Source of the DNA: an uncultured Clostridium sp.
GTDB taxonomy: Bacteria; Bacillota; Clostridia; Lachnospirales; Lachnospiraceae
Direction of reading: 5' to 3'
Length of the DNA: 64,000 nt
Assembly (NCBI GenBank): GCA_946553025.1
Contig: CAMNRM010000002.1
Span: forward strand, 62,001-126,000
Position 1 is the stretch's first letter. Every line of letters begins with the position of its first letter. The position numbers and the translations under genes were made by a program. The notes under the pieces were generated by a model, which was not told the DNA's origin, did not search any database, and saw only the letters and a list, made by a program, of their open reading frames with translations. This document shows positions 14,723 through 22,520 of this stretch, one piece after another.

Positions 14723-16309
14723 CTACCTTCCTCTCTGCTCTTTCCTGTACTCATTGGGACTCATCCCATACTTTCCCCTGAAATTCTCATTAAACTGGCG
14801 CACGTTCCGGTAGCCGACCCGGCTGGCAACCTCGTAAGCCTTGCAGTCCGTATTCGACAGAAGCCTGGCTGCTGCTTCCATACGCACTTCAGTCAGGTAT
14901 GCCTTAAAATTCATCCCCGTATTTTTCTTAAAATAACTGCTGAAATAATACGGATTCATCCCCACCATCCCCGCCATGGATTCCAGGGTGAGATTTTCCT
15001 CAAAATGCTCCTCGACATACTGGCGGATACGCACGGCCTCATTATACTCTCCGCTTCCTCCGGCAAGGATCTGCTGATGCACCTGGTCAAAAAATTCCAC
15101 AATCAGCTGGCAGGTCTGTCGGTAAGTCGGCATCAGCCGCATCTGCTCCATGCACTGCTCGCCCCGCCCTATCCAGGTTTCATCCAGAAGATATTCATTG
15201 CATAGATCCTGAATCACCCCGGATATCATCAGATTGCATCGGTTTAACGCCGCAAACCGGTTGCCGAAATGAAGATTCTTAATGACAGCCAGCACCTGAT
15301 TGACTTCCACATGGATGGAATTTCTCCGATGGATAAACCCCTCTTTCAAATCATGCACCTTTTCCTGATACTCCTCAAACGACTGGTGAAACTCTTTCTC
15401 CACATCCTCGTACCAAATCACTTCATCCTCCGTAAAATAATAAAGTTCCATGGCAAATCGCGATGTCTTATAAGCTAAAGGCAGGGCTCCCACATCCTCC
15501 ACCCGTTCACCCACACCGGCCTTGACCGTGAGATTATGCCCGTTGGACGCTTCCGCGATCAATTTGGCAATACGTCTTTCCACAACCTGCCGCCCCTGCC
15601 CCGGTTCCAGAAGAAAAATCACGCAGCAGGTACTGATCTCCTTTTTTACGGCAAAGCCCCAGCCTAAGTCCTCCACTTTTCTCTGTATCTTGCTGGCAGC
15701 AGAAAACTTCTGCAGTTCCTGCATCCGGACATTGCCCTCCCCCCGCTTTAACCCGTACAGGCGAAAAGCAGCCCCCACCATCGCCTTTCCTTCCACGGAA
15801 ATATTCAGGCGGGAAAACTGATCGTACAAATCCTCTCTGGAATACTCCCTTTTACCGCTGATTTTCTGGAAAATCTGATGCATCTTATCCTCAGACGCCG
15901 TATTTGTCAGGATATCCAGCCTGCTCTGGTCATCAATCAGCCCTGCCGCCTTACAAACCGCCCTCTCTAACTCCTCCTTCTCCACCGGCTTTAAAAGGTA
16001 GTCCACAGCCCCGTAGCGCACGGCATCCTGGGCATAGGAAAACTCCTGGTATCCGCTGACAAAGATCACCTTGGTCGAAAGCCCCTGCTGGCGGATCTGA
16101 CGCAGCATCTCCAGCCCTGACAGCCCCGGCATGGCTATATCCGACACCACAAGCTGGGGCTTTTTTTCTTCAATCAGCCGGAGAGCCTCCTGTCCGTCAC
16201 CGGCTTCTCCGACAATCTCAATCCCCAGTTTTTCCCAGTCAATCAGTTTCTTTAATCCCTTTAAAATAATCCCTTCATCGTCGGCCAGAATCGCCTGTAT
16301 CCTTCCCAT
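14723..16309 (-). CDS. YesN-type response regulator with AraC DNA-binding domain
   Basis: Cytoplasmic regulator of about 528 residues. The start at 16309 gives MGRIQAILADDEGI and has GGGAG about 10 bases upstream; an in-frame ATG lies 9 bases earlier. The receiver domain contains Asp10/Asp11, the phospho-acceptor Asp57 in VVSDIAMPG and the KP motif in DYLLKPVEKEE. The centre (about 150-420) is variable. The last 100 residues form an AraC double helix-turn-helix with GMNPYYFSSYFKKNTGMNF and YEVASRVGYRNVRQFNENF. Its start overlaps the GH43 gene by about 35 bases. It should activate carbohydrate genes, probably its own operon and possibly the adjacent PTS operon. Confidence 0.92.
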   Translation of the reverse strand: MGRIQAILADDEGIILKGLKKLIDWEKLGIEIVGEAGDGQEALRLIEEKKPQLVVSDIAMPGLSGLEMLRQIRQQGLSTKVIFVSGYQEFSYAQDAVRYGAVDYLLKPVEKEELERAVCKAAGLIDDQSRLDILTNTASEDKMHQIFQKISGKREYSREDLYDQFSRLNISVEGKAMVGAAFRLYGLKRGEGNVRMQELQKFSAASKIQRKVEDLGWGFAVKKEISTCCVIFLLEPGQGRQVVERRIAKLIAEASNGHNLTVKAGVGERVEDVGALPLAYKTSRFAMELYYFTEDEVIWYEDVEKEFHQSFEEYQEKVHDLKEGFIHRRNSIHVEVNQVLAVIKNLHFGNRFAALNRCNLMISGVIQDLCNEYLLDETWIGRGEQCMEQMRLMPTYRQTCQLIVEFFDQVHQQILAGGSGEYNEAVRIRQYVEEHFEENLTLESMAGMVGMNPYYFSSYFKKNTGMNFKAYLTEVRMEAAARLLSNTDCKAYEVASRVGYRNVRQFNENFRGKYGMSPNEYRKEQRGR

Positions 16310-18074
16310 TCCATCCATTCTCCCGATAATAAAAACAGTCAAAATCCGCAAATGCGCTGTGATCATACAAATCCTGCACACAGACGCCAACCATAGATCC
16401 CGTAAATACCAGTGCGCTTTCCCGGATATAGTCATCCGACAGATGATCCGCCGGCAAAACATCGCCCAGGCGCTTCCATCCTTTCTCTCCCCAGCCATAA
16501 TAAAACTGAAGCTTTTCCCGCTCCACACGAACCTCAAGCCGAATGGACGAAATATCATCCGGTATAGAAATCCTGTCCTCTCCCAATTCTACCACAGTTT
16601 TTGCATGGCTGCACACCAGAATATCCAGGATTCGGCATCCTCTGTCCTCGTCATAAGATACATAAGCGTACATATAATTTTCCGTATTGTAAAAACAGGT
16701 CAGCCCTGCCATCTGGTTATAATTTTTCGGCGCAAACTCCATCACCGTCCCTGCCGTAAAGCACGTACTCTGCCAGCGTCTGGCGACCATGGTCTGGCTG
16801 TGAAGGGAGGCGATGGACTGCTGCCCGTACAGCCGCAGATATCCCGGTCTTTCCGTCAGCGACATATGCTCCCCTAAGGGTTCCCGAAGCGAGTGGAAAT
16901 ACGGGGGAAGTTCGGCTTCTTCAAAATCTGTTATGCTGCTCATGTCTTCCTCCAGGACTTTCCGACTTTCCGGCAGTTCCACGTCTTCCTCCAAAGCTTT
17001 CAGGCTTTCCGGCAGTTCCACGTCTTCCTCCAAAGCTTCTAAACCTTCCGGCAGTTCCACCGTCACCGGCGGCACGGTAAACACATTCCATCCCGTTTTT
17101 AACGGCGGTTCGGCAAGGGTAATCTCCCTGTCCGGCATCTGTACCTTCCCGCCCCATACACTGCCGTAAGACGCTCTTTTCCCGTCCTTCAAGCGGGGCC
17201 AGCCATCGACCCACTCAATTTCCGCCAGTCCGGTTTCCCTCCCCAGCACACAGTTTCCCCTCTGCAAAGTCAATGGACGGGCACAGATATAGGTGATATA
17301 CCATTTTCCCCGGGAAGCGGGAAGAAAGCTGGCATGTCCGCATTTTTGCAGCGGCGACTCGGGCGCAAAACGGGTGGAAATCAAAGGTGTATAGGGGGAA
17401 AGTTCATAAGGTCCCCACAAATCCCGGCTTCGGCACACCACACTGGCATGGCTGAATCCGGTTCCGCCCTCGGCACACAAGAGATAATACCACCCATCCT
17501 TTTTCATGATCTGCGGTCCCTCCGTAAGCCCCCACCCGGAGCCAGAAAAGATCTTCTTCATCTCGCCCTTCAGCTTCTTTTCCTCCAAATCATATTCCTG
17601 GATAGCCACACCGTTAAAATTCGGCTTGTAGGGCCGGTAATCCCAAAGCATACTCATCACATAGGATTTTCCATCATCATCGTGGAACAAAGCCGGATCA
17701 AAGCCCATCCCCTGGACAAACACCGGATCGCTCCATTCCCCGTCAATCGTTTCGCAAGACATCACATAATTCAATGTATCCTTAAAGCACTGATCGGTTT
17801 TTACGTCCGTGATCATCAGCCAGAATCGTCCCTTCGCCCAGGAAAGATGAGGTGCCCAGACAGCACCGGAGTTACGATCCCCCCGAAGGCATAGCTGATC
17901 CTTCCTGTTTAACGGCCTCGCCGCCAGACGCCAGCTTACCAGATCTTTAGAGTGATAAATCATCACCCCAGGCCACCATTCAAAAGTGGATGTGGCAATG
18001 TAATAATCCTCCCCCACAACACACACGCTTGCATCCGGCTGAAACCCTTTAAGAATTGGATTTGTCACGTTCAT
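16275..18074 (-). CDS. GH43 beta-xylosidase-like glycoside hydrolase
   Basis: Cytoplasmic enzyme (no signal peptide) of about 599 residues. The ATG at 18074 is preferred because GGGGAGG lies 9 bases upstream. The N-terminal five-bladed propeller carries GH43 residues: Asp14 in GFQPDASVCVVGEDYYIATS (general base), an Asp in GFDPALFHDDDG, and the acid Glu in LTEGPQIMKKDGWYYLL. Residues about 380-599 form a beta-sandwich (LYGQQSIASLHSQTMVARRW) as in xylan beta-xylosidases. The two domains are joined by a linker with a 13-residue tandem repeat. It is the first gene of an operon with a two-component system; the substrate is probably an arabino- or xylo-oligosaccharide. Confidence 0.87.
   Translation of the reverse strand: MNVTNPILKGFQPDASVCVVGEDYYIATSTFEWWPGVMIYHSKDLVSWRLAARPLNRKDQLCLRGDRNSGAVWAPHLSWAKGRFWLMITDVKTDQCFKDTLNYVMSCETIDGEWSDPVFVQGMGFDPALFHDDDGKSYVMSMLWDYRPYKPNFNGVAIQEYDLEEKKLKGEMKKIFSGSGWGLTEGPQIMKKDGWYYLLCAEGGTGFSHASVVCRSRDLWGPYELSPYTPLISTRFAPESPLQKCGHASFLPASRGKWYITYICARPLTLQRGNCVLGRETGLAEIEWVDGWPRLKDGKRASYGSVWGGKVQMPDREITLAEPPLKTGWNVFTVPPVTVELPEGLEALEEDVELPESLKALEEDVELPESRKVLEEDMSSITDFEEAELPPYFHSLREPLGEHMSLTERPGYLRLYGQQSIASLHSQTMVARRWQSTCFTAGTVMEFAPKNYNQMAGLTCFYNTENYMYAYVSYDEDRGCRILDILVCSHAKTVVELGEDRISIPDDISSIRLEVRVEREKLQFYYGWGEKGWKRLGDVLPADHLSDDYIRESALVFTGSMVGVCVQDLYDHSAFADFDCFYYRENGWNGKDTGDSGRR
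16944..17060 (-). repeat. 39-bp tandem repeat, three units, inside the GH43 linker
   Basis: The sequence GTCTTCCTCC recurs at 16944, 16983 and 17022, giving exact 39-base spacing. It encodes the 13-residue unit ELPESLKALEEDV with small changes. The unit is acidic and keeps frame, so copy number alters only the linker between catalytic and C-terminal domains. Confidence 0.9.
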
Positions 18075-18118
18075 CTTCTGTTCCCTCCCCATAATAACAA
18101 TGCATTTTTTTCCATTCT

Positions 18119-18147
18119 ATACTATCCCGCCTCCATTGTCCCTGCAA
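18119..18147 (-). promoter_or_regulatory. Sigma-A promoter for the GH43/two-component operon
   Basis: On the minus strand TTGCAG (18142-18147), a 17-base spacer and TAGTAT (18119-18124). It lies about 45 bases before the GH43 start. A 20-bp perfect palindrome abuts the -35 box on its upstream side. Confidence 0.6.
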
Positions 18148-18167
18148 TTTTTTAAGATCTTAAAAAA
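18148..18167. promoter_or_regulatory. 20-bp perfect palindrome abutting the -35 box of the GH43 operon
   Basis: TTTTTTAAGATCTTAAAAAA is perfectly self-complementary and ends one base before the -35 hexamer. Its position suits an activator or repressor site. The encoded AraC-type regulator usually binds direct rather than palindromic sites, so the cognate factor is uncertain. Confidence 0.45.
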
Positions 18168-18182
18168 CCTCCCGTTTTTATG

Positions 18183-18211
18183 AAAAAAGAGGGCATTTCA
18201 CCCTCTTTTTT
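18183..18211. terminator. Bidirectional rho-independent terminator
   Basis: AAAAAAGAGGG (18183-18193) and CCCTCTTTTTT (18201-18211) form a perfect 11-bp stem with a 7-base loop. It insulates the GH43 operon from minus-strand transcription arriving from 18.5-18.7 kb. The gene-free interval 18212-18538 otherwise holds only a second terminator (18372-18401) and AT-rich sequence. Confidence 0.8.
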
Positions 18212-18371
18212 CTAACACATCACACGCAAATTAAACACACAAAAACCACAAATATTTATAAAATGTTTCTGTTTAAATTACTTTCCAATCCCTTGCTGGT
18301 CAATCCCTGCCGGTCAGAACATAGAAACAAAAACAACCAAAAAAGCGACCCGAAAGGCAGCAAAAAACAAC

Positions 18372-18401
18372 AAAAAAACAGCCTCCCGCAAAAGAAGACT
18401 G
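18372..18401 (-). terminator. Terminator after the small membrane protein gene; copy 1 of a duplicated 3' end
   Basis: The stem CAGCCTCC/GAAGACTG-type hairpin at 18379-18401 is followed on the minus strand by a run of seven Ts. About 50 bases here, including the flank with TAAATAAACTTATC, are similar to 19717-19772. Confidence 0.6.
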
Positions 18402-18538
18402 CATAAAAAATGTAAATAAACTTATCCGTGAAGTAAAAAAGAGGGTGGAAAGACAGAACAAGTTAAACGCATGGTTCATCGGTTCGCTTCCCTTCCCCAA
18501 ATCCAGCATATCTTCCAAAGTTCCGGTAAGATATGCGG

Positions 18539-18739
18539 TCAATCCTCTTTATCTGATGACTTATCCTGCGTTTCATTGCCTTGCTGACCGGATAGTTTAT
18601 CGGATAATTTACCTCCCTTTTTTTTCTGCTTTTTATTCTCTCTTATCTTTAACACATTTCTGATGATAATAAACAGTGCAAGCCCATAAAAAAGAACACT
18701 GCTTACTGTTTTAAATAACTCATACATTTCCTGACTCAT
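18539..18739 (-). CDS. Small single-span membrane protein
   Basis: A predicted protein of 66 residues that is not recognised. The ATG at 18739 has AAAGG about 7 bases upstream; a longer start is less well supported. Residues about 8-26 (FKTVSSVLFYGLALFIIIRN) form one membrane helix. The rest is a highly charged, Lys-rich then Asp/Glu/Ser-rich tail (GKLSDKLSGQQGNETQDKSS). A promoter with consensus TTGACA lies upstream (18802-18831) and a terminator downstream, so it is probably a real monocistronic gene. Function unknown. Confidence 0.55.
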   Translation of the reverse strand: MSQEMYELFKTVSSVLFYGLALFIIIRNVLKIRENKKQKKKGGKLSDKLSGQQGNETQDKSSDKED

Positions 18740-18801
18740 CCCTAACCTTTTCCCTTCTTTTAGCATTAATATCTGTGACGTTCTGTTATCTTCACTCCGT
18801 T

Positions 18802-18831
18802 ATCTTACCCTTTTTCCTCCTGCTTTGTCAA
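18802..18831 (-). promoter_or_regulatory. Sigma-A promoter for the small membrane protein gene
   Basis: On the minus strand TTGACA (18826-18831), an 18-base spacer and TAAGAT (18802-18807), about 65 bases before the start at 18739. Confidence 0.6.
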
Positions 18832-18869
18832 GAATACTTTATTCTTTTTTTCATTCAACAGAAGTTAAA

Positions 18870-19001
18870 GTTACTGTTCACGTAGGTCTGCGCACTTGCT
18901 GCGCTGACCGTATGTTAAACTGGACTAGTGAGCAAAAATCCCATCGACGAAGGCGATTCTCATAGATTTTTGCCCATTACTGTGAACGTGTAAACAGTAA
19001 C
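18870..19001. mobile_element. 132-bp miniature inverted-repeat element (GTTACTGTT family), long form
   Basis: The ends GTTACTGTTCACG and CGTGTAAACAGTAAC are near-perfect terminal inverted repeats. The left 34 bases match, with one difference, the end of the 51-bp copy at 52853-52903; the right 21 bases match the other end of that copy. The extra internal 80 bases contain a second dyad, GCAAAAATC with GATTTTTGC. No coding capacity. It resembles a MITE or REP-like element. Confidence 0.75.
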
Positions 19002-19004
19002 AAG

Positions 19005-19274
19005 TTAAGATAAAGCCTTTAATAAAGCAAGTAAGTCTTTCATGCCCTGTGTATATGTTAGTGTTTCTTTTCTTGCCGCCGTTGCTGTAGTGGCTACAAA
19101 GTATTGCTCCAATTCTTCTGCTTGTTCATCTGTTAATTCATCCAGTAATTTCTGATAAATCAAATCTTCTTCTTTTAGTCGGTTCTGATATTCTTCATCT
19201 TTTGTGTAAATTTCTGCTAATCGGTCAACTACAAAAGGATTTAGTAGTTGTTCCATGATGTCAAATTCTTCCAT
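19005..19274 (-). CDS. Small acidic helical protein, DUF6809-like pattern
   Basis: An 89-residue protein rich in Glu, Asp and Leu with a coiled-coil-like centre (LIYQKLLDELTDEQAEELEQY) and a short hydrophobic C-terminal helix (MKDLLALLKALS). The general pattern resembles small proteins of the DUF6809 type found next to XRE regulators in accessory regions of Clostridia, but this assignment is from memory of pattern only. AAGGAG lies 9 bases before the ATG. It is divergent from the XRE gene at 19391, sharing a 116-base control region. Confidence 0.6.
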   Translation of the reverse strand: MEEFDIMEQLLNPFVVDRLAEIYTKDEEYQNRLKEEDLIYQKLLDELTDEQAEELEQYFVATTATAARKETLTYTQGMKDLLALLKALS

Positions 19275-19294
19275 GTAACTTTTCTCCTTTCAGA

Positions 19295-19319
19295 CTGAAT
19301 ATATAGATATATATTTCAG
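19295..19319. promoter_or_regulatory. AT-rich inverted repeat in the divergent control region
   Basis: CTGAATATATA and TATATATTTCAG form an imperfect 25-bp dyad between the divergent genes at 19005-19274 and 19391-19597. It is a candidate operator for the adjacent XRE regulator. Confidence 0.4.
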
Positions 19320-19390
19320 TATAGATACATTTGTAAGTATATGCAAGTATAACTTTGCAATCCATAATAATTTTATGGAGAGGTGATGAA

Positions 19391-19597
19391 ATGGTTAGTT
19401 ACAAACCACTTTGGAATACCATGGAAAAGCAAAGGATTACTACCTATACACTCATTGAAACACATGGCATAAATCCACGGACAATAAACAATCTGAAACA
19501 CAATAAAGGAATTACAGTCTATACGTTAGAACGTCTTTGTAATATTCTAAATTGCAAACCAAATGATATTCTGGAATTTATACCAGATGAGCAATAA
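19391..19597 (+). CDS. XRE-family transcriptional regulator (Cro/CI type)
   Basis: A 68-residue protein made almost entirely of one helix-turn-helix domain. The pattern YKPLWNTMEKQRITTYTLIE, then INPRTINNLKHNKGITVYTL, then LERLCNILNCKPNDILEFIP is typical of small Cro/C1-type regulators. The ATG at 19391 is chosen because AGAGGTGATG directly precedes it. It should regulate itself and the divergent gene through the shared region. Such solitary small XRE proteins are common in mobile-element debris. A hairpin terminator follows at once. Confidence 0.88.
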   Translation: MVSYKPLWNTMEKQRITTYTLIETHGINPRTINNLKHNKGITVYTLERLCNILNCKPNDILEFIPDEQ

Positions 19598-19599
19598 TA

Positions 19600-19625
19600 G
19601 GACACTGGAAACAGTGTTCTTTTTG
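19600..19625 (+). terminator. Rho-independent terminator after the XRE gene
   Basis: GGACACTG, loop GAAA, CAGTGTTC and then five Ts. It begins a few bases after the stop codon. Confidence 0.8.
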
Positions 19626-19716
19626 TTTATAAAAAAGTAACAGGATTTTACAGCTTCTGCACAGAACAATCTGGAGATCATAAAGAATAAAAATGAGCAT
19701 GTCTTTTAAGCCTGCC

Positions 19717-19745
19717 GAAAAACAGCCTTCCGCAAAGGAAGACTG
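19717..19745 (-). terminator. Terminator after the AAA/DUF4143 gene; copy 2 of a duplicated 3' end
   Basis: CAGCCTTCC, loop GCAAA, GGAAGACTG form a stem at 19723-19745, followed on the minus strand by five Ts. Sequence similarity to 18372-18430 extends past the hairpin into TAAATA.ACTTATC, so the two 3' regions probably share an origin. Confidence 0.65.
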
Positions 19746-19809
19746 CATAAAACGTAAATATACTTATCAATGAATTGAAGCTTATATATTAAAAACTTAT
19801 ATATAAAGC

Positions 19810-21105
19810 TTAAATACAAAACGCAGCATACAAAGGAACCGTCTTTTTCCTGTCCTCAAAGCCGAAATTTTTAGCCGAAAGCTTAATAGCATAATCCGGA
19901 TGGTAGGTTTCCATATAGACCTTTAAGCTTTTTGCCCTGGTATTATCCGCTGCTTTTACCTCAACGGGAATCAGCTTTCCGTCGCGCTGGATAATAAAAT
20001 CAACCTCGGCCCCACGCGCAGATTCCCAGTAATAGGTTCGATATCCGTTGATGGTAAGCTGTATATGGACATAATTTTCGGTCATTCCTCCCTTAAAATC
20101 ATTAAGTTCTTCGACCATGTAGAGGATATCATTTGCCGCTAAATCTTTCTTGGCACAAAGCAGGCCAGGATCGGATACATAAATCTTAAATGCATCAATA
20201 TCACGATAATTTTCCAGCGGTTTTTTGATTTGTTCCACCTGATAAACCTGTGAAACAATCCCGGAAAGGCAGAGCCATTCGATAGCGTTTTCAAACTCTG
20301 AAGCCCTGCCGCCTTTTTTAATTAACTTATACTGAAACCGGGTATTTTTCCTGGAAAGCTGTACGGTAATATTGTCATAAGTAAGCCGCGTTTTCTTAAT
20401 CTCATTCAAGTTATTATACTTGCTCATATCATTCAGATAACTGGCAAGAATTACATCCTGGGTATGGCGGACAAGGAGATAATCTTTCGTTTCAACAAAC
20501 AGCCTTACACACTCCGGCATTCCGCCGACGACAAGATATTGACGGTAAAGCTGCATCGCTGCATCGTGGAGGGCCGAGGGAAGAGGGGTATCAGCGGCAA
20601 AACACTGTTTTATCTGCTTTACAAGTTCATCCTCCCCCAGGGCAAGCAGAAATTCTTCCATATCCATCGGATACAGGGTTTTTATCTCTACTTTGCCCAC
20701 GGGAAAAGAAAATTTTTCACGGTTTACTGCCACGCCGAGAAGGCTTCCCGCCACAATAATCGGATAATCCGGGGCATCCTCGCAGAAATATTTTAATGAG
20801 GTCAATGCCCTCTCACAAAGCTGTACTTCATCAAAAATAATCAGCGTTTTTTCCCGGATAATGGTCTGCCCTGCAAGATGAGATAAGATCGGCAGCAGGT
20901 ACTTGGGACTGATGTTCTCTTCAAAGGTCTTGGCTAATTTAGGGTTTGTTTCAAAGTTAAAATAGGCCACATTTTCATAACATTTACGCCCAAATTCCAG
21001 AAGAGAATAGGTCTTTCCCACCTGCCTTGCTCCCTGTAAAATCAGGGGTTTCCGATGTCTGCTCTCTTTCCATTCTTCCAGGAAGTTCATGATTTTTCGA
21101 TACAC
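19810..21105 (-). CDS. ATP-binding protein with AAA_14 and DUF4143 domains
   Basis: Protein of 431 residues. Translation is assigned to a GTG at 21105 because GGGAGG lies 8 bases upstream. The N-terminal AAA domain has Walker A LQGARQVGKTYSLL and Walker B TLIIFDEVQLCERALTSLK, then sensor 1 IIVAGSLLGVAV. The C-terminal half is DUF4143, ending with a nuclease-like core EVDFIIQRDGKLIPVEVKAAD. This family is widespread, often in several copies per gut Clostridia or Bacteroides genome; its biological role is unsettled, with defence or DNA handling suspected. It is a single gene with its own promoter and terminator. Confidence 0.9.
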   Translation of the reverse strand: MYRKIMNFLEEWKESRHRKPLILQGARQVGKTYSLLEFGRKCYENVAYFNFETNPKLAKTFEENISPKYLLPILSHLAGQTIIREKTLIIFDEVQLCERALTSLKYFCEDAPDYPIIVAGSLLGVAVNREKFSFPVGKVEIKTLYPMDMEEFLLALGEDELVKQIKQCFAADTPLPSALHDAAMQLYRQYLVVGGMPECVRLFVETKDYLLVRHTQDVILASYLNDMSKYNNLNEIKKTRLTYDNITVQLSRKNTRFQYKLIKKGGRASEFENAIEWLCLSGIVSQVYQVEQIKKPLENYRDIDAFKIYVSDPGLLCAKKDLAANDILYMVEELNDFKGGMTENYVHIQLTINGYRTYYWESARGAEVDFIIQRDGKLIPVEVKAADNTRAKSLKVYMETYHPDYAIKLSAKNFGFEDRKKTVPLYAAFCI

Positions 21106-21167
21106 CTACCGCGCCTCCCTTCGGTCAAAATAACTTGCTCTTTTGGTTTATTTTTGGTGCTGACTTT

Positions 21168-21196
21168 AGTATATCTGCTATTCATGTAAATATCAA
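21168..21196 (-). promoter_or_regulatory. Sigma-A promoter for the AAA/DUF4143 gene
   Basis: On the minus strand TTGATA (21191-21196), a 17-base spacer and TATACT (21168-21173), about 60 bases before the GTG start. Confidence 0.65.
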
Positions 21197-21294
21197 TGGA
21201 TTTATATAATTTTTTGCATTAAATTACACGATTAATTTTATCATATTGCATTTTTTTACACATACAGGCAGATTTCTGCAAATCATTCTTTATA

Positions 21295-21323
21295 TTGCAA
21301 AACAAACCGGGTTCGTTTAAAAT
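21295..21323 (+). promoter_or_regulatory. Sigma-A promoter for the aldo/keto reductase gene
   Basis: TTGCAA (21295-21300), a 17-base spacer and TAAAAT (21318-21323), about 45 bases before the start at 21369. Confidence 0.6.
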
Positions 21324-21368
21324 AAAATTATGATTTTCGTTTAAAGACCTACCCAGAAAGGAGAACAT

Positions 21369-22514
21369 ATGAATACGCGAAGACTTGGAAAAACAAATTT
21401 ACAGGTAAGTGAAATCGGGTTCGGCGGAGAGTGGCTGGAACGGCACCCGGAGGAAGAGAGCATCGAACTGATTCGGTATGCATCGTCGAAAGGAATTAAT
21501 ATTCTGGACTGCTGGATGCCAGATCCGAAATCCAGAACGATCATCGGTGAGGGAATTAAGGACAACCGTGAGCAATGGTTTATCCAGGGTCATCTTGGCT
21601 CTACGTGGAAGGACGGACAGTATTACCGGACAAGAGATCTGAACTATGTAAAACCGGCCTTTGAAGATCTTCTTGCCCGCCTGCAGACGAATTACATCGA
21701 CCTTGGAATGATTCATTATGTGGATGCAGAAGAAGAATGGGAACAGATCCAGACATCCGACTATTTGAACTATGTCATGGAACTTAAGCGTAAAAACATT
21801 ATCCGGCACATCGGCATGAGTTCGCACAATCCAAAGGTTGCTGTTAAAGCTGCAAGATCCGGCTATATTGAAATGATTTTATTCAGCGTGAATCCTGCCT
21901 TCGATATGCTTCCGGCAAGCGAAAATCTTGATGAACTGTTCGTGGAAGAATTTCCGGGCGATTTAAAGGGAACAGACCCGGACAGGGCGCTGCTTTATAA
22001 GACCTGTGAGGAAAATGATATCGGAATCACGGTAATGAAAGGTTTTGCAGGAGGTCGGCTCTTCGATGAAAAGAGGTCGCCCTTCGGAGTCCGCCTGACA
22101 CCGGTGCAGTGTATTCATTATGCACTGACACGCCCGGCGGTTTCTTCCATTTTATGCGGTTATGATACAAAAGAACAGATTGATACCGCCGTCAGCTATG
22201 AAACGGCTGAAGAAACAAAAAAGGATTATGCTTCCGTGCTTGCCACAGCATCGCTCCACCCCTACAAGGGACAGTGTACATACTGCGGACATTGCAAACC
22301 CTGTCCGATAGCGATTGATATTGCAATGGTCAATAAATTTTACGACCTTGCCACCATGCAGGAGAAAATTCCAGAATCCATTCAGTCCCATTATGAACTT
22401 TTGGAACACCATGCTTCGGAATGTGTGGGCTGCAAAGGCTGTGAAAGCAGATGCCCGTTTGAAGTAAAAATCGCCGACAGAATGATAAAAACCGCTGAAT
22501 TATTTGGAATTTAA
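21369..22514 (+). CDS. Aldo/keto reductase with C-terminal ferredoxin domain
   Basis: Cytoplasmic oxidoreductase of 381 residues. The start has AAAGGAGAA upstream. Residues 1-270 form the aldo/keto reductase barrel: RRLGKTNLQVSEIGFGGEW at the start, an ILDCW segment with the catalytic Asp, KGINILDC, and the His in HIGMSSHN. Residues about 295-375 hold cysteine clusters for two iron-sulfur centres: CTYCGHCKPCP and CVGCKGCESRCP. Such AKR-ferredoxin fusions are common in strict anaerobes and probably take electrons from ferredoxin rather than NADPH. The substrate is unknown. It is a single gene with its own promoter. Confidence 0.9.
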   Translation: MNTRRLGKTNLQVSEIGFGGEWLERHPEEESIELIRYASSKGINILDCWMPDPKSRTIIGEGIKDNREQWFIQGHLGSTWKDGQYYRTRDLNYVKPAFEDLLARLQTNYIDLGMIHYVDAEEEWEQIQTSDYLNYVMELKRKNIIRHIGMSSHNPKVAVKAARSGYIEMILFSVNPAFDMLPASENLDELFVEEFPGDLKGTDPDRALLYKTCEENDIGITVMKGFAGGRLFDEKRSPFGVRLTPVQCIHYALTRPAVSSILCGYDTKEQIDTAVSYETAEETKKDYASVLATASLHPYKGQCTYCGHCKPCPIAIDIAMVNKFYDLATMQEKIPESIQSHYELLEHHASECVGCKGCESRCPFEVKIADRMIKTAELFGI

Positions 22515-22520
22515 CCTATC

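Noticed and set aside
18300..18542. An 80-codon minus-strand frame with TTG start after the small membrane gene
   Set aside because: It reads through a terminator hairpin and T-run, is rich in Phe/Cys from that sequence, and has no good ribosome binding site.
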